64,000 bases of DNA from Actinomyces trachealis. Its GTDB lineage: Bacteria; Actinomycetota; Actinomycetes; Actinomycetales; Actinomycetaceae. The stretch lies in NCBI RefSeq assembly GCF_015711475.1, contig NZ_CP065027.1:434001-498000 (forward strand), written 5' to 3'. Position 1 is the first letter of the stretch; every line of letters begins with the position of its first letter. A program made the translations under genes and the position numbers. This document shows, one piece after another, positions 23,943 through 32,816 of this stretch. The notes below the pieces were generated by a model. It had not been told where the DNA came from, did no database searches, and worked only from the letters and a program-made list of their open reading frames with translations.

Positions 23943-24917
23943 TCAGCCGAACAGCTCGGTGGCGTACAGGATGTTGCGCACGAAGCGTAGGCGGGTGGCC
24001 AGGTCGGCGTCCTTAGGCACCTGGCACTTGGAGCCGATGTAGGAGGCCGGAACAGCTTCTGCCAGGTCCGCCGGGCTACCAGCAGCGGTCAAGGCGGCGG
24101 TGTCGGTGGAGGTGGCGGCAACGGTGCACTCGCGCACTTGCGCAGCGCCCATGACGGAGCTGGGCTCATCCTTGTCCAGTGGGAGGTGCCCGTCCATCCA
24201 GGCTTTGGCGTACTGTGTGTCGGCGGGGCCAGCACCGGAGAACATGACGCCTTCCAGCAGACCGGCAGCGCGCACGCGGCGCACGTGCTCAGCGGCGACG
24301 GCGGGGTCGCGAGCCTCCAGGGCGGAGCGACCCCAGTTCAGGGTCATGCGGATCTCGGGGTGGCTCAGCTCAGTGAGCACCGCCAGCTCGTCGTCGAGGG
24401 TCATGAGGCGCTTCTCGCCGCGGTCGGCGGATACGAAGGCGTCGCAATGCTCAACCAGCAACGGTGCGCCGCCCCAGTCATAGTCCACGATCTCTGCCAG
24501 GGACTCGCCGAAGGCCTCGGGGGAGTGGGCCACCCCGTGCTCACCGGAGGGGGCTGAATGGATCTCCACGCCAGCTACCACGTCACGCCCGGCGGTCTCG
24601 CGCAGGGCCTCGACGGCGTCGCGCAGATCGCGGGTGAAAGCTAGGGCGGCGGCGCGGCCTTCCGCAGAGGTGGAGGCCAGGCCGAAGGTGCCGGTGTTCC
24701 AGACGCGCACCATGGTGCCGCCCACGCCGGTGACGATGTTGCGGTCCCAGGTGGGGGCCAGCTGCGTAGCGAGCCAGGGGAGGTCGCCTAGGTCGTGCAC
24801 GTAGGGGATCTCTAGGCCACGGATGCCAGGGATCTGGCTGAGAAGCCGGTAGTATTCCTCCTGGTCCGTCTTGTCGGCTGGCAGTGACGCGTAGGCGCCG
24901 ATGAGACCGTGGGGCAT
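23943..24917 (-). CDS. DUF4862-type protein, function unknown
   Basis: A 324-aa protein beginning MPHGLIGAYASLPADK. Features are IRGLEIPYVHDLGDLPWLA, VTGVGGTMVRVW, VVAGVEIHSAPSG, PLLVEHCDAF and IRMTLNWGRSALEAR. Alternating strands ending in acidic or histidine residues look like a TIM-barrel related to xylose-isomerase-like enzymes. This pattern matches the actinobacterial DUF4862 family as I know it, but no reaction has been assigned to my knowledge. I start at ATG 24917; a much longer open frame upstream reads through the tRNA and is not coding. It is transcribed away from the tRNA-Trp/secE block. Confidence 0.7.
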   Translation of the reverse strand: MPHGLIGAYASLPADKTDQEEYYRLLSQIPGIRGLEIPYVHDLGDLPWLATQLAPTWDRNIVTGVGGTMVRVWNTGTFGLASTSAEGRAAALAFTRDLRDAVEALRETAGRDVVAGVEIHSAPSGEHGVAHSPEAFGESLAEIVDYDWGGAPLLVEHCDAFVSADRGEKRLMTLDDELAVLTELSHPEIRMTLNWGRSALEARDPAVAAEHVRRVRAAGLLEGVMFSGAGPADTQYAKAWMDGHLPLDKDEPSSVMGAAQVRECTVAATSTDTAALTAAGSPADLAEAVPASYIGSKCQVPKDADLATRLRFVRNILYATELFG

Positions 24918-25060
24918 GTCTTCTCGTCTCTCCTCGTTGAGTTCGTCTTGGCAGGACGTCTGATGTCCTGATGTTAGTCCTTGCAAGTGGGACGTGTCGC
25001 AGGCCACCTCAAGATATTTCGCGATCGAGGTGCCTCTGTGCGAGTATTGGGTCTCGCTGA

Positions 25061-25133
25061 AGGGCAGTGGCGCAATTGGTAGCGCACCGGTCTCCAAAAC
25101 CGGCGGTTGTGGGTTCGAGTCCCGCCTGCCCTG
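25061..25133 (+). tRNA. tRNA-Trp (anticodon CCA)
   Basis: A 73-nt cloverleaf. The acceptor stem AGGGCAG/CTGCCCT (25061-25067, 25126-25132) has discriminator G. The D-arm contains AATTGGTAGCGC. The anticodon stem CCGGT/ACCGG encloses CTCCAAA with CCA at 25094-25096. The T-arm contains GGTTCGAGTCC. CCA is not encoded. It sits directly before secE, as in many Gram-positive genomes. Confidence 0.97.
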
Positions 25134-25226
25134 CTGAGACGGCGGATCTGCCGGGAGGTCCCGTCGGCTTCGTCTTCTCACCCCAACGGGTAATGAACGA
25201 ACCGCCGAGCCTTGAGGACCGTGATT

Positions 25227-25454
25227 ATGAGCGAGAGCGCCGCCACTGAGCAGCGTAAGAAGCGTGGCCTGTTCGCCCGCATCGCGTTGTTCCTGCGTCA
25301 GGTGGTTGATGAGCTCAAGAAGGTCGTCTGGCCCACCCGTAACGAGTTGACCACCTACTTCATCGTGGTCGTTGTCTTTATCCTGGCGATCATGGCCTTC
25401 ACCGGCGTGCTTGACTTCGTCTTCAACAAGATCGTCAACTGGGTCTTCGCCTGA
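25227..25454 (+). CDS. secE: Preprotein translocase subunit SecE
   Basis: A 75-aa single-helix protein that clamps SecY. The family amphipathic stretch VVDELKKVVWPTRNELTTYF is followed by one transmembrane helix (IVVVVFILAIMAFTGVLDFVF). The ATG at 25227 is chosen because GAGGA lies 8 bp upstream; a TTG at 25212 would place the ribosome site inside the gene. It comes between tRNA-Trp and nusG in the usual order. Confidence 0.97.
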   Translation: MSESAATEQRKKRGLFARIALFLRQVVDELKKVVWPTRNELTTYFIVVVVFILAIMAFTGVLDFVFNKIVNWVFA

Positions 25455-25531
25455 CCCGGCGGGGGCGCCTCCTTGAGCCCTGAGCGCCGCCCCGCCCACC
25501 ACCGAGCCACTTAGCTGAAAGCAGGTACACC

Positions 25532-26296
25532 GTGTCTGAGGAGATCGTGTCCGAGGAGCCCGCCACCGAGGCCGTCAACGAGGCCGCCGAGCCTACTGAG
25601 GTCGGCACTGACACTGCAGCAGGCGCCCCAGCTGACTCCACCCCTGACCCGTTGGAGGCCTTTCGCCGGGAGATGTCTGGTCTGCCTGGGGAGTGGTACG
25701 TGCTGCACACCTACTCCGGCTACGAGCGCCGCGTGGCCACGGACATTCGCACCCGCGCGGAGAACTTCGAGATCGAGGACTACGTCTTCGACGCCGTCGT
25801 CCCGATGGAGACCGTCATCGAGATCAAGAACGGCAACAGGAAGAAAGAGGTTTCCCGCGTCCGCATCCCCGGCTACGTGTTCGTGCGCATGGACCTGGAT
25901 GATCCAGAGACCTCCGATCGTGTGTGGCGTACCATCAAGGACACCCCGGCGGTCACCGGCTTCGTGGGTGACCGCTACAACCCGGTCCCGCTGACCTTTG
26001 AGGAGGCCGTCTCTCAGCTAGGCCCCACCCCCGAGGAGATTGCCGCCAAGCAGGCTGAGGCTGTCAACGCCGCCCCGGAGGAGGGGGCCAAGACGCAGGT
26101 TGCCGCCGGTGGCCAGATCTACGAGGTGGCTTTCGAGGTCGGCGAGTCTGTGATTGTCACGGATGGTCCGTTCGAGTCCCTGCCCGCCACCATCGCGGAG
26201 ATTCACCCCGATACCCAGAAGGTGCAGGTGCTTATCTCCCTGTTCGGCCGCGACACCCCTGCTGAACTCTCTTTCAATCAGGTCGCCAAGATCTGA
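25532..26296 (+). CDS. nusG: Transcription termination/antitermination factor NusG
   Basis: A 254-aa protein. The N-terminal 45 residues form an acidic Glu/Ala-rich extension common in actinobacteria. The NGN domain follows ([38 protein letters not shown]), and a C-terminal KOW domain begins near residue 195 ([19 protein letters not shown]...[11 protein letters not shown]). It binds RNA polymerase and couples it to Rho or the ribosome. GTG start. A roughly 35-residue Ala/Glu linker separates the domains. Confidence 0.97.
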   Translation: MSEEIVSEEPATEAVNEAAEPTEVGTDTAAGAPADSTPDPLEAFRREMSGLPGEWYVLHTYSGYERRVATDIRTRAENFEIEDYVFDAVVPMETVIEIKNGNRKKEVSRVRIPGYVFVRMDLDDPETSDRVWRTIKDTPAVTGFVGDRYNPVPLTFEEAVSQLGPTPEEIAAKQAEAVNAAPEEGAKTQVAAGGQIYEVAFEVGESVIVTDGPFESLPATIAEIHPDTQKVQVLISLFGRDTPAELSFNQVAKI

Positions 26297-26327
26297 TCGA
26301 CGCCTTGACACCTGGTTAACGCCTGGG

Positions 26328-26365
26328 CGCCCGCCGCAGCTGGTTCTGAGACAGCTCGGCGGGCG
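26328..26365 (+). terminator. Hairpin between nusG and rplK
   Basis: CGCCCGCCG(C)AGCT pairs with AGCTCGGCGGGCG (one bulged C), starting 32 bp after the nusG stop. It probably separates secE-nusG from rplK-rplA transcription, since a -10-like TAGGAT follows at 26433-26438. Confidence 0.75.
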
Positions 26366-26432
26366 TCGCGTATCACAGTGCTTTTGCCTGTGAGCCCGCG
26401 CACCGCAGTCGTTTGGAGGGGGTGTCCGGGGA

Positions 26433-26535
26433 TAGGATTGGCGTTCGTGCGTGTGCCTTGGCGCTCCGTTTGGGTGCGCGCAGCTGCTGCACGGCAGGCG
26501 TGCAGCATTTCCGGACAAGAAAGAGATCCATACAC
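26433..26535 (+). promoter_or_regulatory. rplK promoter and structured leader
   Basis: TAGGAT (26433-26438) is a candidate -10. The about 90-nt leader includes a perfect 7-bp hairpin, GCTGCAC/GTGCAGC (26486-26506). L1 represses rplK-rplA by binding such leaders in other bacteria; that role here is inference. Confidence 0.45.
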
Positions 26536-26967
26536 ATGGCTCCCAAGAAGAAGGTCGCCGGGCTCATCAAGCTCCAGATCCAGGCCGGTGCAGCCAACCC
26601 TGCTCCGCCGATCGGCCCTGCGCTAGGTCAGCACGGCGTCAACATCATGGAGTTCTGCAAGGCCTACAACGCGGCGACGGAGTCCCAGCGCGGCAACGTC
26701 ATCCCCGTTGAGATCACGGTTTATGAGGACCGCTCCTTCACTTTCATCACCAAGACGCCCCCGGCCGCCGAGATGATCAAGAAGGCTGCTGGAGTCCCGA
26801 AGGGTTCCTCCACCCCCCACACTGCCAAGGTCGGCTCGCTGACCATGGATCAGGTCAAGGAAATCGCCCAGACCAAGATGGCCGACCTCAACGCCAATGA
26901 CATCGACGCTGCCGCGAAGATCATCGCTGGCACTGCCCGTTCCATGGGCATCACCGTCGAGGCCTGA
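26536..26967 (+). CDS. rplK: 50S ribosomal protein L11 (uL11)
   Basis: A 143-aa protein. The N-terminal [20 protein letters not shown] is the thiostrepton/EF-G contact domain, and [15 protein letters not shown] and [16 protein letters not shown] strands follow. The C-terminal rRNA-binding domain contains [20 protein letters not shown] and ends RSMGITVEA. Length and motifs are typical. I use the ATG at 26536; the open frame extends 41 codons upstream without L11 similarity. Confidence 0.98.
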   Translation: MAPKKKVAGLIKLQIQAGAANPAPPIGPALGQHGVNIMEFCKAYNAATESQRGNVIPVEITVYEDRSFTFITKTPPAAEMIKKAAGVPKGSSTPHTAKVGSLTMDQVKEIAQTKMADLNANDIDAAAKIIAGTARSMGITVEA

Positions 26968-27042
26968 GCCTCAGCCCCCTAGATAACCCCCCCCGTGGAA
27001 GGGCCAGCGCGGCCCGTTCACCACGACTGCAAGGAGAAGCAG

Positions 27043-27732
27043 ATGACTAAGCGCAGCAAGGCCTACCGCGCCGCCGCTGAGAAGATCCAGTCCGGGATCC
27101 TCTACACCCCGGCCGAGGCCGTCCACCTGGCCAAGGAGACCACCATCACGAAGTTCGACTCCACCGTGGACGTCGTCTTCCGTCTTGGTGTGGATCCCCG
27201 CAAGGCTGACCAGATGGTGCGTGGCACCGTGTCCCTGCCGCACGGTACTGGTAAGACCGCCCGCGTCGTCGTCTTCGCTCAGGGTGAGCGTGCCGAGCAG
27301 GCCCTCGCCGCTGGCGCTGACGAGGTCGGCGGCGACGAGCTCATTGAGAAGGTGGCCAAGGGTTACACGGATTTCGACGCCGCCGTCGCCACTCCGGACC
27401 TGATGGGCAAGGTCGGCCGCCTGGGTCGCGTGCTCGGTCCCCGTGGACTCATGCCCAACCCCAAGACAGGTACCGTGACCATGGATGTGGCCAAGGCCGT
27501 CACTGACATTAAGGGTGGACGCATCGAGTTCCGCGTGGACCGTGCTGCCAACCTGAACTTCATCATCGGCAAGACTTCCTTTACCGAGGAGCAGCTGGTG
27601 GACAACTTCCGCGCCGCCCTGGATGAGGTTCTGCGCCTCAAGCCGGCCACTTCCAAGGGCCGCTACATCCTGAAGGCCACTATGACCACCACCATGGGCC
27701 CTGGCATCCCGATGGACGTCACCAAGGCCTGA
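27043..27732 (+). CDS. rplA: 50S ribosomal protein L1 (uL1)
   Basis: A 229-aa L1 stalk protein and likely repressor of its own operon. Motifs are [60 protein letters not shown] and [27 protein letters not shown] precedes the ATG. It is separated from rplK by 75 bp. A strong hairpin follows, and unusually the next genes are a kinase and a lipoprotein rather than rplJ. Confidence 0.98.
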   Translation: MTKRSKAYRAAAEKIQSGILYTPAEAVHLAKETTITKFDSTVDVVFRLGVDPRKADQMVRGTVSLPHGTGKTARVVVFAQGERAEQALAAGADEVGGDELIEKVAKGYTDFDAAVATPDLMGKVGRLGRVLGPRGLMPNPKTGTVTMDVAKAVTDIKGGRIEFRVDRAANLNFIIGKTSFTEEQLVDNFRAALDEVLRLKPATSKGRYILKATMTTTMGPGIPMDVTKA

Positions 27733-27753
27733 TCTGCTGACACCGTAGTAGCG

Positions 27754-27791
27754 CACTGGCGCCGGGTTCCCTAAGGGGCCCGGCGTCAGTG
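27754..27791 (+). terminator. Terminator after rplA
   Basis: CACTGGCGCCGGG (27754-27766) pairs with CCCGGCGTCAGTG (27779-27791), 13 bp with a single non-Watson-Crick position and a 12-nt loop. TTG follows. Confidence 0.85.
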
Positions 27792-27807
27792 TTGTGGCCG
27801 GGAGTAG

Positions 27808-27957
27808 TGGCCGGAAACACCGACCCAGATCCCCACGGTGTGGGCCGATACCGGCCAGGACACGGTGGTCCTGGACTTGCCCGGCGACAAGACCCGCGAC
27901 GGCGTCGAAACCATCCGCCTACGCCTCACCGACATCCCAGTCAAAGAGGTTGGCTAA
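27808..27957 (+). pseudogene. 3' fragment of an OmpA-domain lipoprotein gene
   Basis: This open stretch of 49 codons reads WADTGQDTVVLDLPGDK, then TIRLRLTDIPVKEVG before the TAA at 27955-27957. It is clearly homologous to the last about 40 residues of the lipoprotein at 30970-32541 (VWPDTGEDKVVLDLPGG, LTLRLTDIPVVQA). A TAG precedes it and there is no start. It shows that a second copy of that gene once stood here, upstream of the kinase. Confidence 0.8.
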
Positions 27958-28316
27958 CCTCAGTCGGGCCCTGACCCTAGAGGTAAACCGCCCAGCTGGT
28001 TCTGTCAGCAAAGACAGGAGGCTCCGCTGCTCGCACCTGCGGGACGGGGCCAGACCGTATCTGCTGCTGGGCGGGAGCCGACTGCACGGGGAGTGCCCGG
28101 GGAGGCGGGACGTTCTGCCCCTGTTGGATCCGGGGACAGATCACCTAACCTCAGGAAGACGCCCTGATACCGGGTGTCCCTAACTGTCCCCGGTTCCCGC
28201 AAGACAGGGTGCACAAACCATCAATCGTTTCACATAGGTGCTGAGAACCGGTTTGTTGGACGGTAGGTTCAGTGCCAGCCATTATTTAAAACGGTTAACG
28301 ATCCCCGGAGACCCCA
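27958..28316. other. Structured spacer before the kinase gene
   Basis: No ORF is supportable. CCGGGGACAG (28130-28139) and CTGTCCCCGG (28184-28193) form a perfect 10-bp inverted repeat enclosing a smaller TCAGG/CCTGA hairpin. Other GGCTCC/GGGAGCC pairing lies about 28020-28080. TAGGTT at 28264-28269 and an A/T-rich TATTTAAAA just before the kinase could be promoter parts. Confidence 0.5.
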
Positions 28317-30908
28317 ATGACGACATCTGCAACCTCCCCCGCCTCTGCACCATTGCGCCGGTTGGGCAGCGCCTATGTTCTGCTGGACCGCATCGGTTCC
28401 GGGGCGCAGGGCGAGGTCTGGCGTGCTCAGCGCGCCGAGAACACTTCTGGCAGCTGGGACCCGGTGGGGACAGACACCAGCGCCCCCGGTGTCCATGAGG
28501 AGCTGGCGGCCAAGGTGCTGAGTGCCGACATCGTCTCCCAGCCCGGCGTCTTGGAGCGTTTCCTGGCGGAACGGGCCACCCTGATGCGCATCCGGTCCCA
28601 GTCGGTGGTCGCGGTGCGTGACCTGGTGGTGGAAGGGAACACCTTCGCCATCCTCATGGACCTGGTAGACGGCGGGGACCTGCGCGGGCACCTGCTGCAG
28701 CACGGCGTGCTGCCCCCGGCGGAGGTAGCCCGTGTGGGGGCCCTGATCGCGGAGGGCCTAGCCGCCGTGCACGCGGTGGGCGTGCTGCACCGGGACATCA
28801 AGCCCGCCAACGTGCTGCTGGAACGCCATGCTGAGGGGGAACCGGTAGTGCCGCGCCTGGCGGACTTCGGGGTGGCGCGGATCTGTGAAGCTGTGGGAGC
28901 TACCACCTCCACCAGCGCTATCGGCACCCCCTTGTACATGGCCCCGGAGGTGCTGACCGGCAAGGTGCCGCCGTTGACCGCTGACGTCTACTCCTTGGGC
29001 GTGATGCTCTACGAGATGACTTGCGGGGTGCCTCCTTTCAAAGGGAGCACGCCACAGGTCCTGGCTAGTCACGCACGTCACACCCCGGGGCGGCCAGACG
29101 GGGTCCCGGATGCGCTGTGGGAGCTGATCTTGTCCATGCAGTCCAAGCAGGCTGCGGATCGTCCCAGCGCCGCTGCGGTCGCCGAGCGCCTGCGGCTGCT
29201 GGAGCCTTCCCTGCGAGGACTGCCAGCGGCTCCGCGTCTCAGCACGCCGCCGCCCGCCACACGCGCCCACAATCCCTTTGAGTGGGACCCGCAGGAGCCT
29301 GCGGCGAGTAAAGCAGGCACTGTGCAAGAAGCCACCCTGGTGGAGCAGTCGGGTGCGGTACCGGCCAGTGCTGCCGGTTACGGGATCTACGGCAGCCCCC
29401 CGGCAGCAGCCTCCGGAGGCTCCCCGCAGATGGTCTCCTCGTCCTCCCCGGCATACGGGGTAGGCCAGAGCGGTGGAGCAGGGACAGGTCAGGGGACTGT
29501 GCCGCTCCCCGGCTCTTCAGCGACCTCTGTGCTGCCCCCCGCAGGCGCTGGCGGGTCAGCGCCCGCAGCGGTCCCCTACGGTGCCACCCCGGCCTCCTTC
29601 TCCGCAGTCAGCCTCACCCCTGCCGCTGCGCCCCCCAGGCGGAGCCGCACCGGGCTGGTAGCGGCGCTGGTGGCAGTTCTGGCACTCACAGGCACCGGGA
29701 TCGGCGGCTACTGGCTCTATAACCGTTGGGGGTCTTCCGACGCTGCTAATGCGATATCGGGCCTGCCCCTGCAAGCCAAGCTGCAGGAGAGCCAGCGGAT
29801 CGCTGATGTGTCCAAGATCCGGCTCTCCCCGAACAAGCGGGTCCTGGCCAGCGAGCACTTCGGTAACTGGAGCCTGCGCGACCTTGACAGCGACGACCAG
29901 GCAGCGTTCTGGACGGGTGACTGCTGGGGAGGTTACTTCTTCACGAACGAGGTCTTCGTCTGTCAACACGGCATTGGCGAACAGCGGAAGTTCATTGGTC
30001 TGGACGGGCAGCCCAAATCCCTGGAGCTTTCCAAAGGCACAGAGGTGCTGGGTACCACCGGAGAGCTGGCAATCGTCCGGGAAGGCTCCTATGAAGGCTC
30101 CCTGGTGGCTCTGGACAGCTCCGGCAACCAGGTCTGGCGGCTGGACGGCGGCTACACGAAAGCCCAGGTCACCAAGGACTTTGTACTGACCTATGAGAAC
30201 GGGTCCAAACGCATCCAGGTGCTCAAGGCCACCAACGGTGCTATCCGCCTGTCACAGCCGGTTGAGAAGACCCCTGAGTGGGACAAGCCCCGTCCTGGAG
30301 GGGTCGACATCCTTGTCGGTGGTCAGGGCTTCCTGGTAGAGGGCTCGCCTTCCGTGGTCTATGACGCTGAGGGAAACTCCCTGGGCGAGGTCGCTGCCGA
30401 TAACGGGCTGCCCACCAGCTGGCAGGTCCAGGACCCGACCTCGGCCGCCGACCTCAAGAAGGCGCTGAACGCAATGCCACAGGACTCTGGCCGCTATGCG
30501 CGGGCGCTGCTGGTCTCCGGTGGCGACTCTCTGGCCTTGTCACTGGACACCAATACCTGCGCAGCCAACGTCCTGGGCAAGGAAGGCCTCAGCTTTGCCG
30601 CCCCGCAGCGCACCGAGGGTGAGGCTTGCACGATCTACCCGGTAGGCATAATCGACGACGGTGCCGGGGTGGTCTTCGGCATGGGCGAGCACTCCTCCAA
30701 GCAGGGCGCCACCGGTGACCAAGTGGTGGCCTACAACCGCAAGACCGGGGAGCAGGTCTGGCAGGTTAAGGGGAACCTGGTTACTGTCCTGTCGCAGCAC
30801 CCCTCCGCCAGCGGCACTGCCGCCAAGTCCCCGCGTCTGATGGTCCGTGAGGGCGGGAGTTCCGGTGACCTGGTGCTGTACACCGTCGTCGCCAACCGAG
30901 ACCGGTAG
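28317..30908 (+). CDS. Receptor-like Ser/Thr protein kinase with beta-propeller-like ectodomain
   Basis: An 863-aa membrane kinase. The cytoplasmic kinase domain spans about residues 20-295: glycine loop IGSGAQGEVW, lysine in ELAAKVL, HRDIKPANVLL, DFG and MAPEVL are all intact. A Pro/Ser/Ala-rich linker of about 140 residues follows. One transmembrane helix lies near residue 445 (GLVAALVAVLALTGTGIGGY). The outer part of about 400 residues has repeated W-containing strands (FGNWSLRDLDSD, GNQVWRLDGGY, TGEQVWQVKGN) like a PQQ/WD-type propeller. It probably senses something outside and phosphorylates proteins inside. GGAG precedes the ATG. It is paired with the lipoprotein encoded 61 bp on. Confidence 0.92.
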   Translation: MTTSATSPASAPLRRLGSAYVLLDRIGSGAQGEVWRAQRAENTSGSWDPVGTDTSAPGVHEELAAKVLSADIVSQPGVLERFLAERATLMRIRSQSVVAVRDLVVEGNTFAILMDLVDGGDLRGHLLQHGVLPPAEVARVGALIAEGLAAVHAVGVLHRDIKPANVLLERHAEGEPVVPRLADFGVARICEAVGATTSTSAIGTPLYMAPEVLTGKVPPLTADVYSLGVMLYEMTCGVPPFKGSTPQVLASHARHTPGRPDGVPDALWELILSMQSKQAADRPSAAAVAERLRLLEPSLRGLPAAPRLSTPPPATRAHNPFEWDPQEPAASKAGTVQEATLVEQSGAVPASAAGYGIYGSPPAAASGGSPQMVSSSSPAYGVGQSGGAGTGQGTVPLPGSSATSVLPPAGAGGSAPAAVPYGATPASFSAVSLTPAAAPPRRSRTGLVAALVAVLALTGTGIGGYWLYNRWGSSDAANAISGLPLQAKLQESQRIADVSKIRLSPNKRVLASEHFGNWSLRDLDSDDQAAFWTGDCWGGYFFTNEVFVCQHGIGEQRKFIGLDGQPKSLELSKGTEVLGTTGELAIVREGSYEGSLVALDSSGNQVWRLDGGYTKAQVTKDFVLTYENGSKRIQVLKATNGAIRLSQPVEKTPEWDKPRPGGVDILVGGQGFLVEGSPSVVYDAEGNSLGEVAADNGLPTSWQVQDPTSAADLKKALNAMPQDSGRYARALLVSGGDSLALSLDTNTCAANVLGKEGLSFAAPQRTEGEACTIYPVGIIDDGAGVVFGMGEHSSKQGATGDQVVAYNRKTGEQVWQVKGNLVTVLSQHPSASGTAAKSPRLMVREGGSSGDLVLYTVVANRDR

Positions 30909-30969
30909 CCCCTTGCGCCGCAACTAGTCCGTATGCACTTGAAACAGCAACCGAAGGAGCTGGTCCCTG

Positions 30970-32541
30970 ATGGTCCTGGTCTCTAGACGCGCCACGATCT
31001 TGGCCTCCCTGGCCGCGGCGGGCCTGCCGGTCCTAGCCGCCTGCGGCAAAGGCGCCAAGGGTACTACCGACGGCGCCGATGACACCGTCTCCTCGGCAGC
31101 TTCGGGTACGGCAGCCACCCCGACCAATGCTGACGGCGTCAGTGTGCGGACCTCCCTGGGCGGTCAGGCCTGGGACGTGCAGGTGGGCCCTGCGGTGGTA
31201 CGCGACGGCTTGACGGTGCTGCGGGTGGCCTACAGCCCGTCGGCGGGGAAGAAGGTGAGCCTGGGGGCGGGTCTGTTCCAGGGCGGGGGCTCACAGCCCC
31301 TGGGAGGTCTGCGCCTGCTGTCCCTGGACCACTCAGTCATGTATCCGGTTATTGGGGGCTACCAGCCCAGCCGCTTCAGTTCCGCGAGCGCGGGGGAGTG
31401 GATCCAGGTCTTCCCGGTCTACACCGCCTTGCCGGAGGGCCTGGACAGTGTGGAGGTGATGCTGCCGCGCAGCGGGGTCGTCCTAGGGGTGCCGGTGGTG
31501 GCGCCGAGCCAGGCTGGCTTCAACCTGGAGGAGGTGCTGCGCGAGGCTAAGGTGGACCGTTCCGCCGAGGGCACTAACCGGATCATCACGCGCCGTCTGG
31601 TGGCGGACGGCTCCGCCGACACTAAGGAGGACGAAGGCGTAACCACGGTCACTATCAGCGGAGACGTGACCTTTGACCCCGGCTCCGCGGCCCTGTCAGC
31701 GCAGGCGGATGCGGTGCTGGCCTCGGTGGTGGAGCAGGTGGGTCGCTTCCCCTCCGGGGGCACGATGTCGGTCACCGGGCACACCGACGACGTGCTCGAC
31801 GACGCCTCCAACCAGACCTTGTCCGAGCAGCGCGCCCAGGCTGTGGCGCAGCGGTTGGGGCAGCTCACCACCTTGAGCGCCTGGACCCAGACCGTCTCCG
31901 GCAAGGGAGAGACGGCGCCGCGCGTCCCCAACGACTCGGAGGAGAACCGGCAGCTCAACCGGCGGGTGGAGGTGCTGCTCACCCCGGTCAAGCCTGAGGA
32001 GGGACAGCAGGGGCAGGCGAGCCAGCCCACCGCGTCTGCTTCCGGGCAGGCGGGGCAGCCGACGGCGCAGGGGCCGGTCGGCGTCGGTAAGGACGGCGTG
32101 GACGTGCAGTACGAGGGGAGCACCATCCACGTGTGGATGGACCAGGTGACCCGCGTGGGCGGCTTCCTGGTGGGGGAGGTGCTGTTGCGCTCTGCCAACG
32201 ACGTCGAACTGCCCTACGGTTCCCTGGTCCTGCCCCGGTCCTTCAGCAGCACCATCAAGTGGGGGGACCATTTCTCTCGGGTGTGCAGTTTGACGCTCCT
32301 GAAGGGCGACGTGTACCTGCCGGTGGCGGCGTACCTGGTGGGTGGGGACGACACCTACCCGCTGGCCGGGGTTATGCCGGTGAAGATCAAGGGGGGAGAG
32401 GAGCCCGTGCGCCTGCCCGCCGTATGGCCGGACACCGGCGAGGACAAGGTGGTGCTGGACCTGCCCGGGGGAAGCCGGGGCCCCAACGCCACGCCGGTGC
32501 TCACGCTGCGGCTTACCGATATCCCGGTGGTGCAGGCCTGA
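30970..32541 (+). CDS. OmpA-domain lipoprotein
   Basis: A 523-aa secreted lipoprotein. The signal carries an RR pair (VSRRATILASLAAAGLPVLA) and lipobox LAAC with Cys about residue 25. The OmpA/MotB peptidoglycan-binding domain spans about 225-340: VTFDPGSAALS, VTGHTDD, LSEQRAQAVAQRL and the closing NRRVEVLL. A Gln/Ala/Pro linker leads to a C-terminal beta domain (DVQYEGSTIHVWMDQVTR to LTLRLTDIPVVQA) resembling the region before the OmpA part. It may anchor the kinase's outer domain to the wall. That is inference from adjacency. Confidence 0.88.
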   Translation: MVLVSRRATILASLAAAGLPVLAACGKGAKGTTDGADDTVSSAASGTAATPTNADGVSVRTSLGGQAWDVQVGPAVVRDGLTVLRVAYSPSAGKKVSLGAGLFQGGGSQPLGGLRLLSLDHSVMYPVIGGYQPSRFSSASAGEWIQVFPVYTALPEGLDSVEVMLPRSGVVLGVPVVAPSQAGFNLEEVLREAKVDRSAEGTNRIITRRLVADGSADTKEDEGVTTVTISGDVTFDPGSAALSAQADAVLASVVEQVGRFPSGGTMSVTGHTDDVLDDASNQTLSEQRAQAVAQRLGQLTTLSAWTQTVSGKGETAPRVPNDSEENRQLNRRVEVLLTPVKPEEGQQGQASQPTASASGQAGQPTAQGPVGVGKDGVDVQYEGSTIHVWMDQVTRVGGFLVGEVLLRSANDVELPYGSLVLPRSFSSTIKWGDHFSRVCSLTLLKGDVYLPVAAYLVGGDDTYPLAGVMPVKIKGGEEPVRLPAVWPDTGEDKVVLDLPGGSRGPNATPVLTLRLTDIPVVQA

Positions 32542-32612
32542 GGGCACGCAGACGGTCTTCCGCAACCTGGGTGAGGACGTGAGCGATTGCATCCCACAGC
32601 AGTGGTGCTGGC

Positions 32613-32643
32613 TTGTGCCGTTGCCCGGCTGCCGGGATAGAGT
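32613..32643 (+). promoter_or_regulatory. Putative rplJ promoter
   Basis: -10 TAGAGT (32638-32643) with possible -35 TTGTGC (32613-32618), spacing 19 bp. It lies 70 bp past the lipoprotein stop, so rplJ-rplL need not depend on the inserted genes. Confidence 0.5.
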
Positions 32644-32649
32644 TGGCTC

Positions 32650-32816
32650 TGCCAAAGACCGCCGGTTCCTCGTCAACGGGGCCAAGTCCAACCTAGTTGG
32701 AGCCAGCGCAGGTGAGCTTAAGGAGATCCTTCCGTTGTATACGGACTGTGAGCCCCGTGCCACCGGTGCGGGGCTTTTGTGCGTAGGGCTGGCGGATGAC
32801 CACGGAAGGAGGGCCC
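32650..32816 (+). ncRNA. Ribosomal protein L10 leader RNA with attenuator-like hairpin
   Basis: A 165-nt leader in the position of the L10(L12)4 autoregulatory leader. The kinked segments GGAGCCAGCGCAGGTGAGC and AAGGAGATCC resemble the L10-binding junction. At 32751-32777 AGCCCCG...CGGGGCT followed by TTTTG looks like an intrinsic terminator before the rplJ ribosome site, suggesting attenuation. The family call was made by eye. Confidence 0.7.

Noticed and set aside
24918..25502. N-terminal extension of the DUF4862-type protein through the tRNA gene
   Set aside because: The frame crosses tRNA-Trp and secE on the opposite strand; the protein-like part begins at MPHGLIG.
26413..26535. Upstream extension of L11
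   Set aside because: 41 codons without L11 character, overlapping the probable promoter and leader hairpin.
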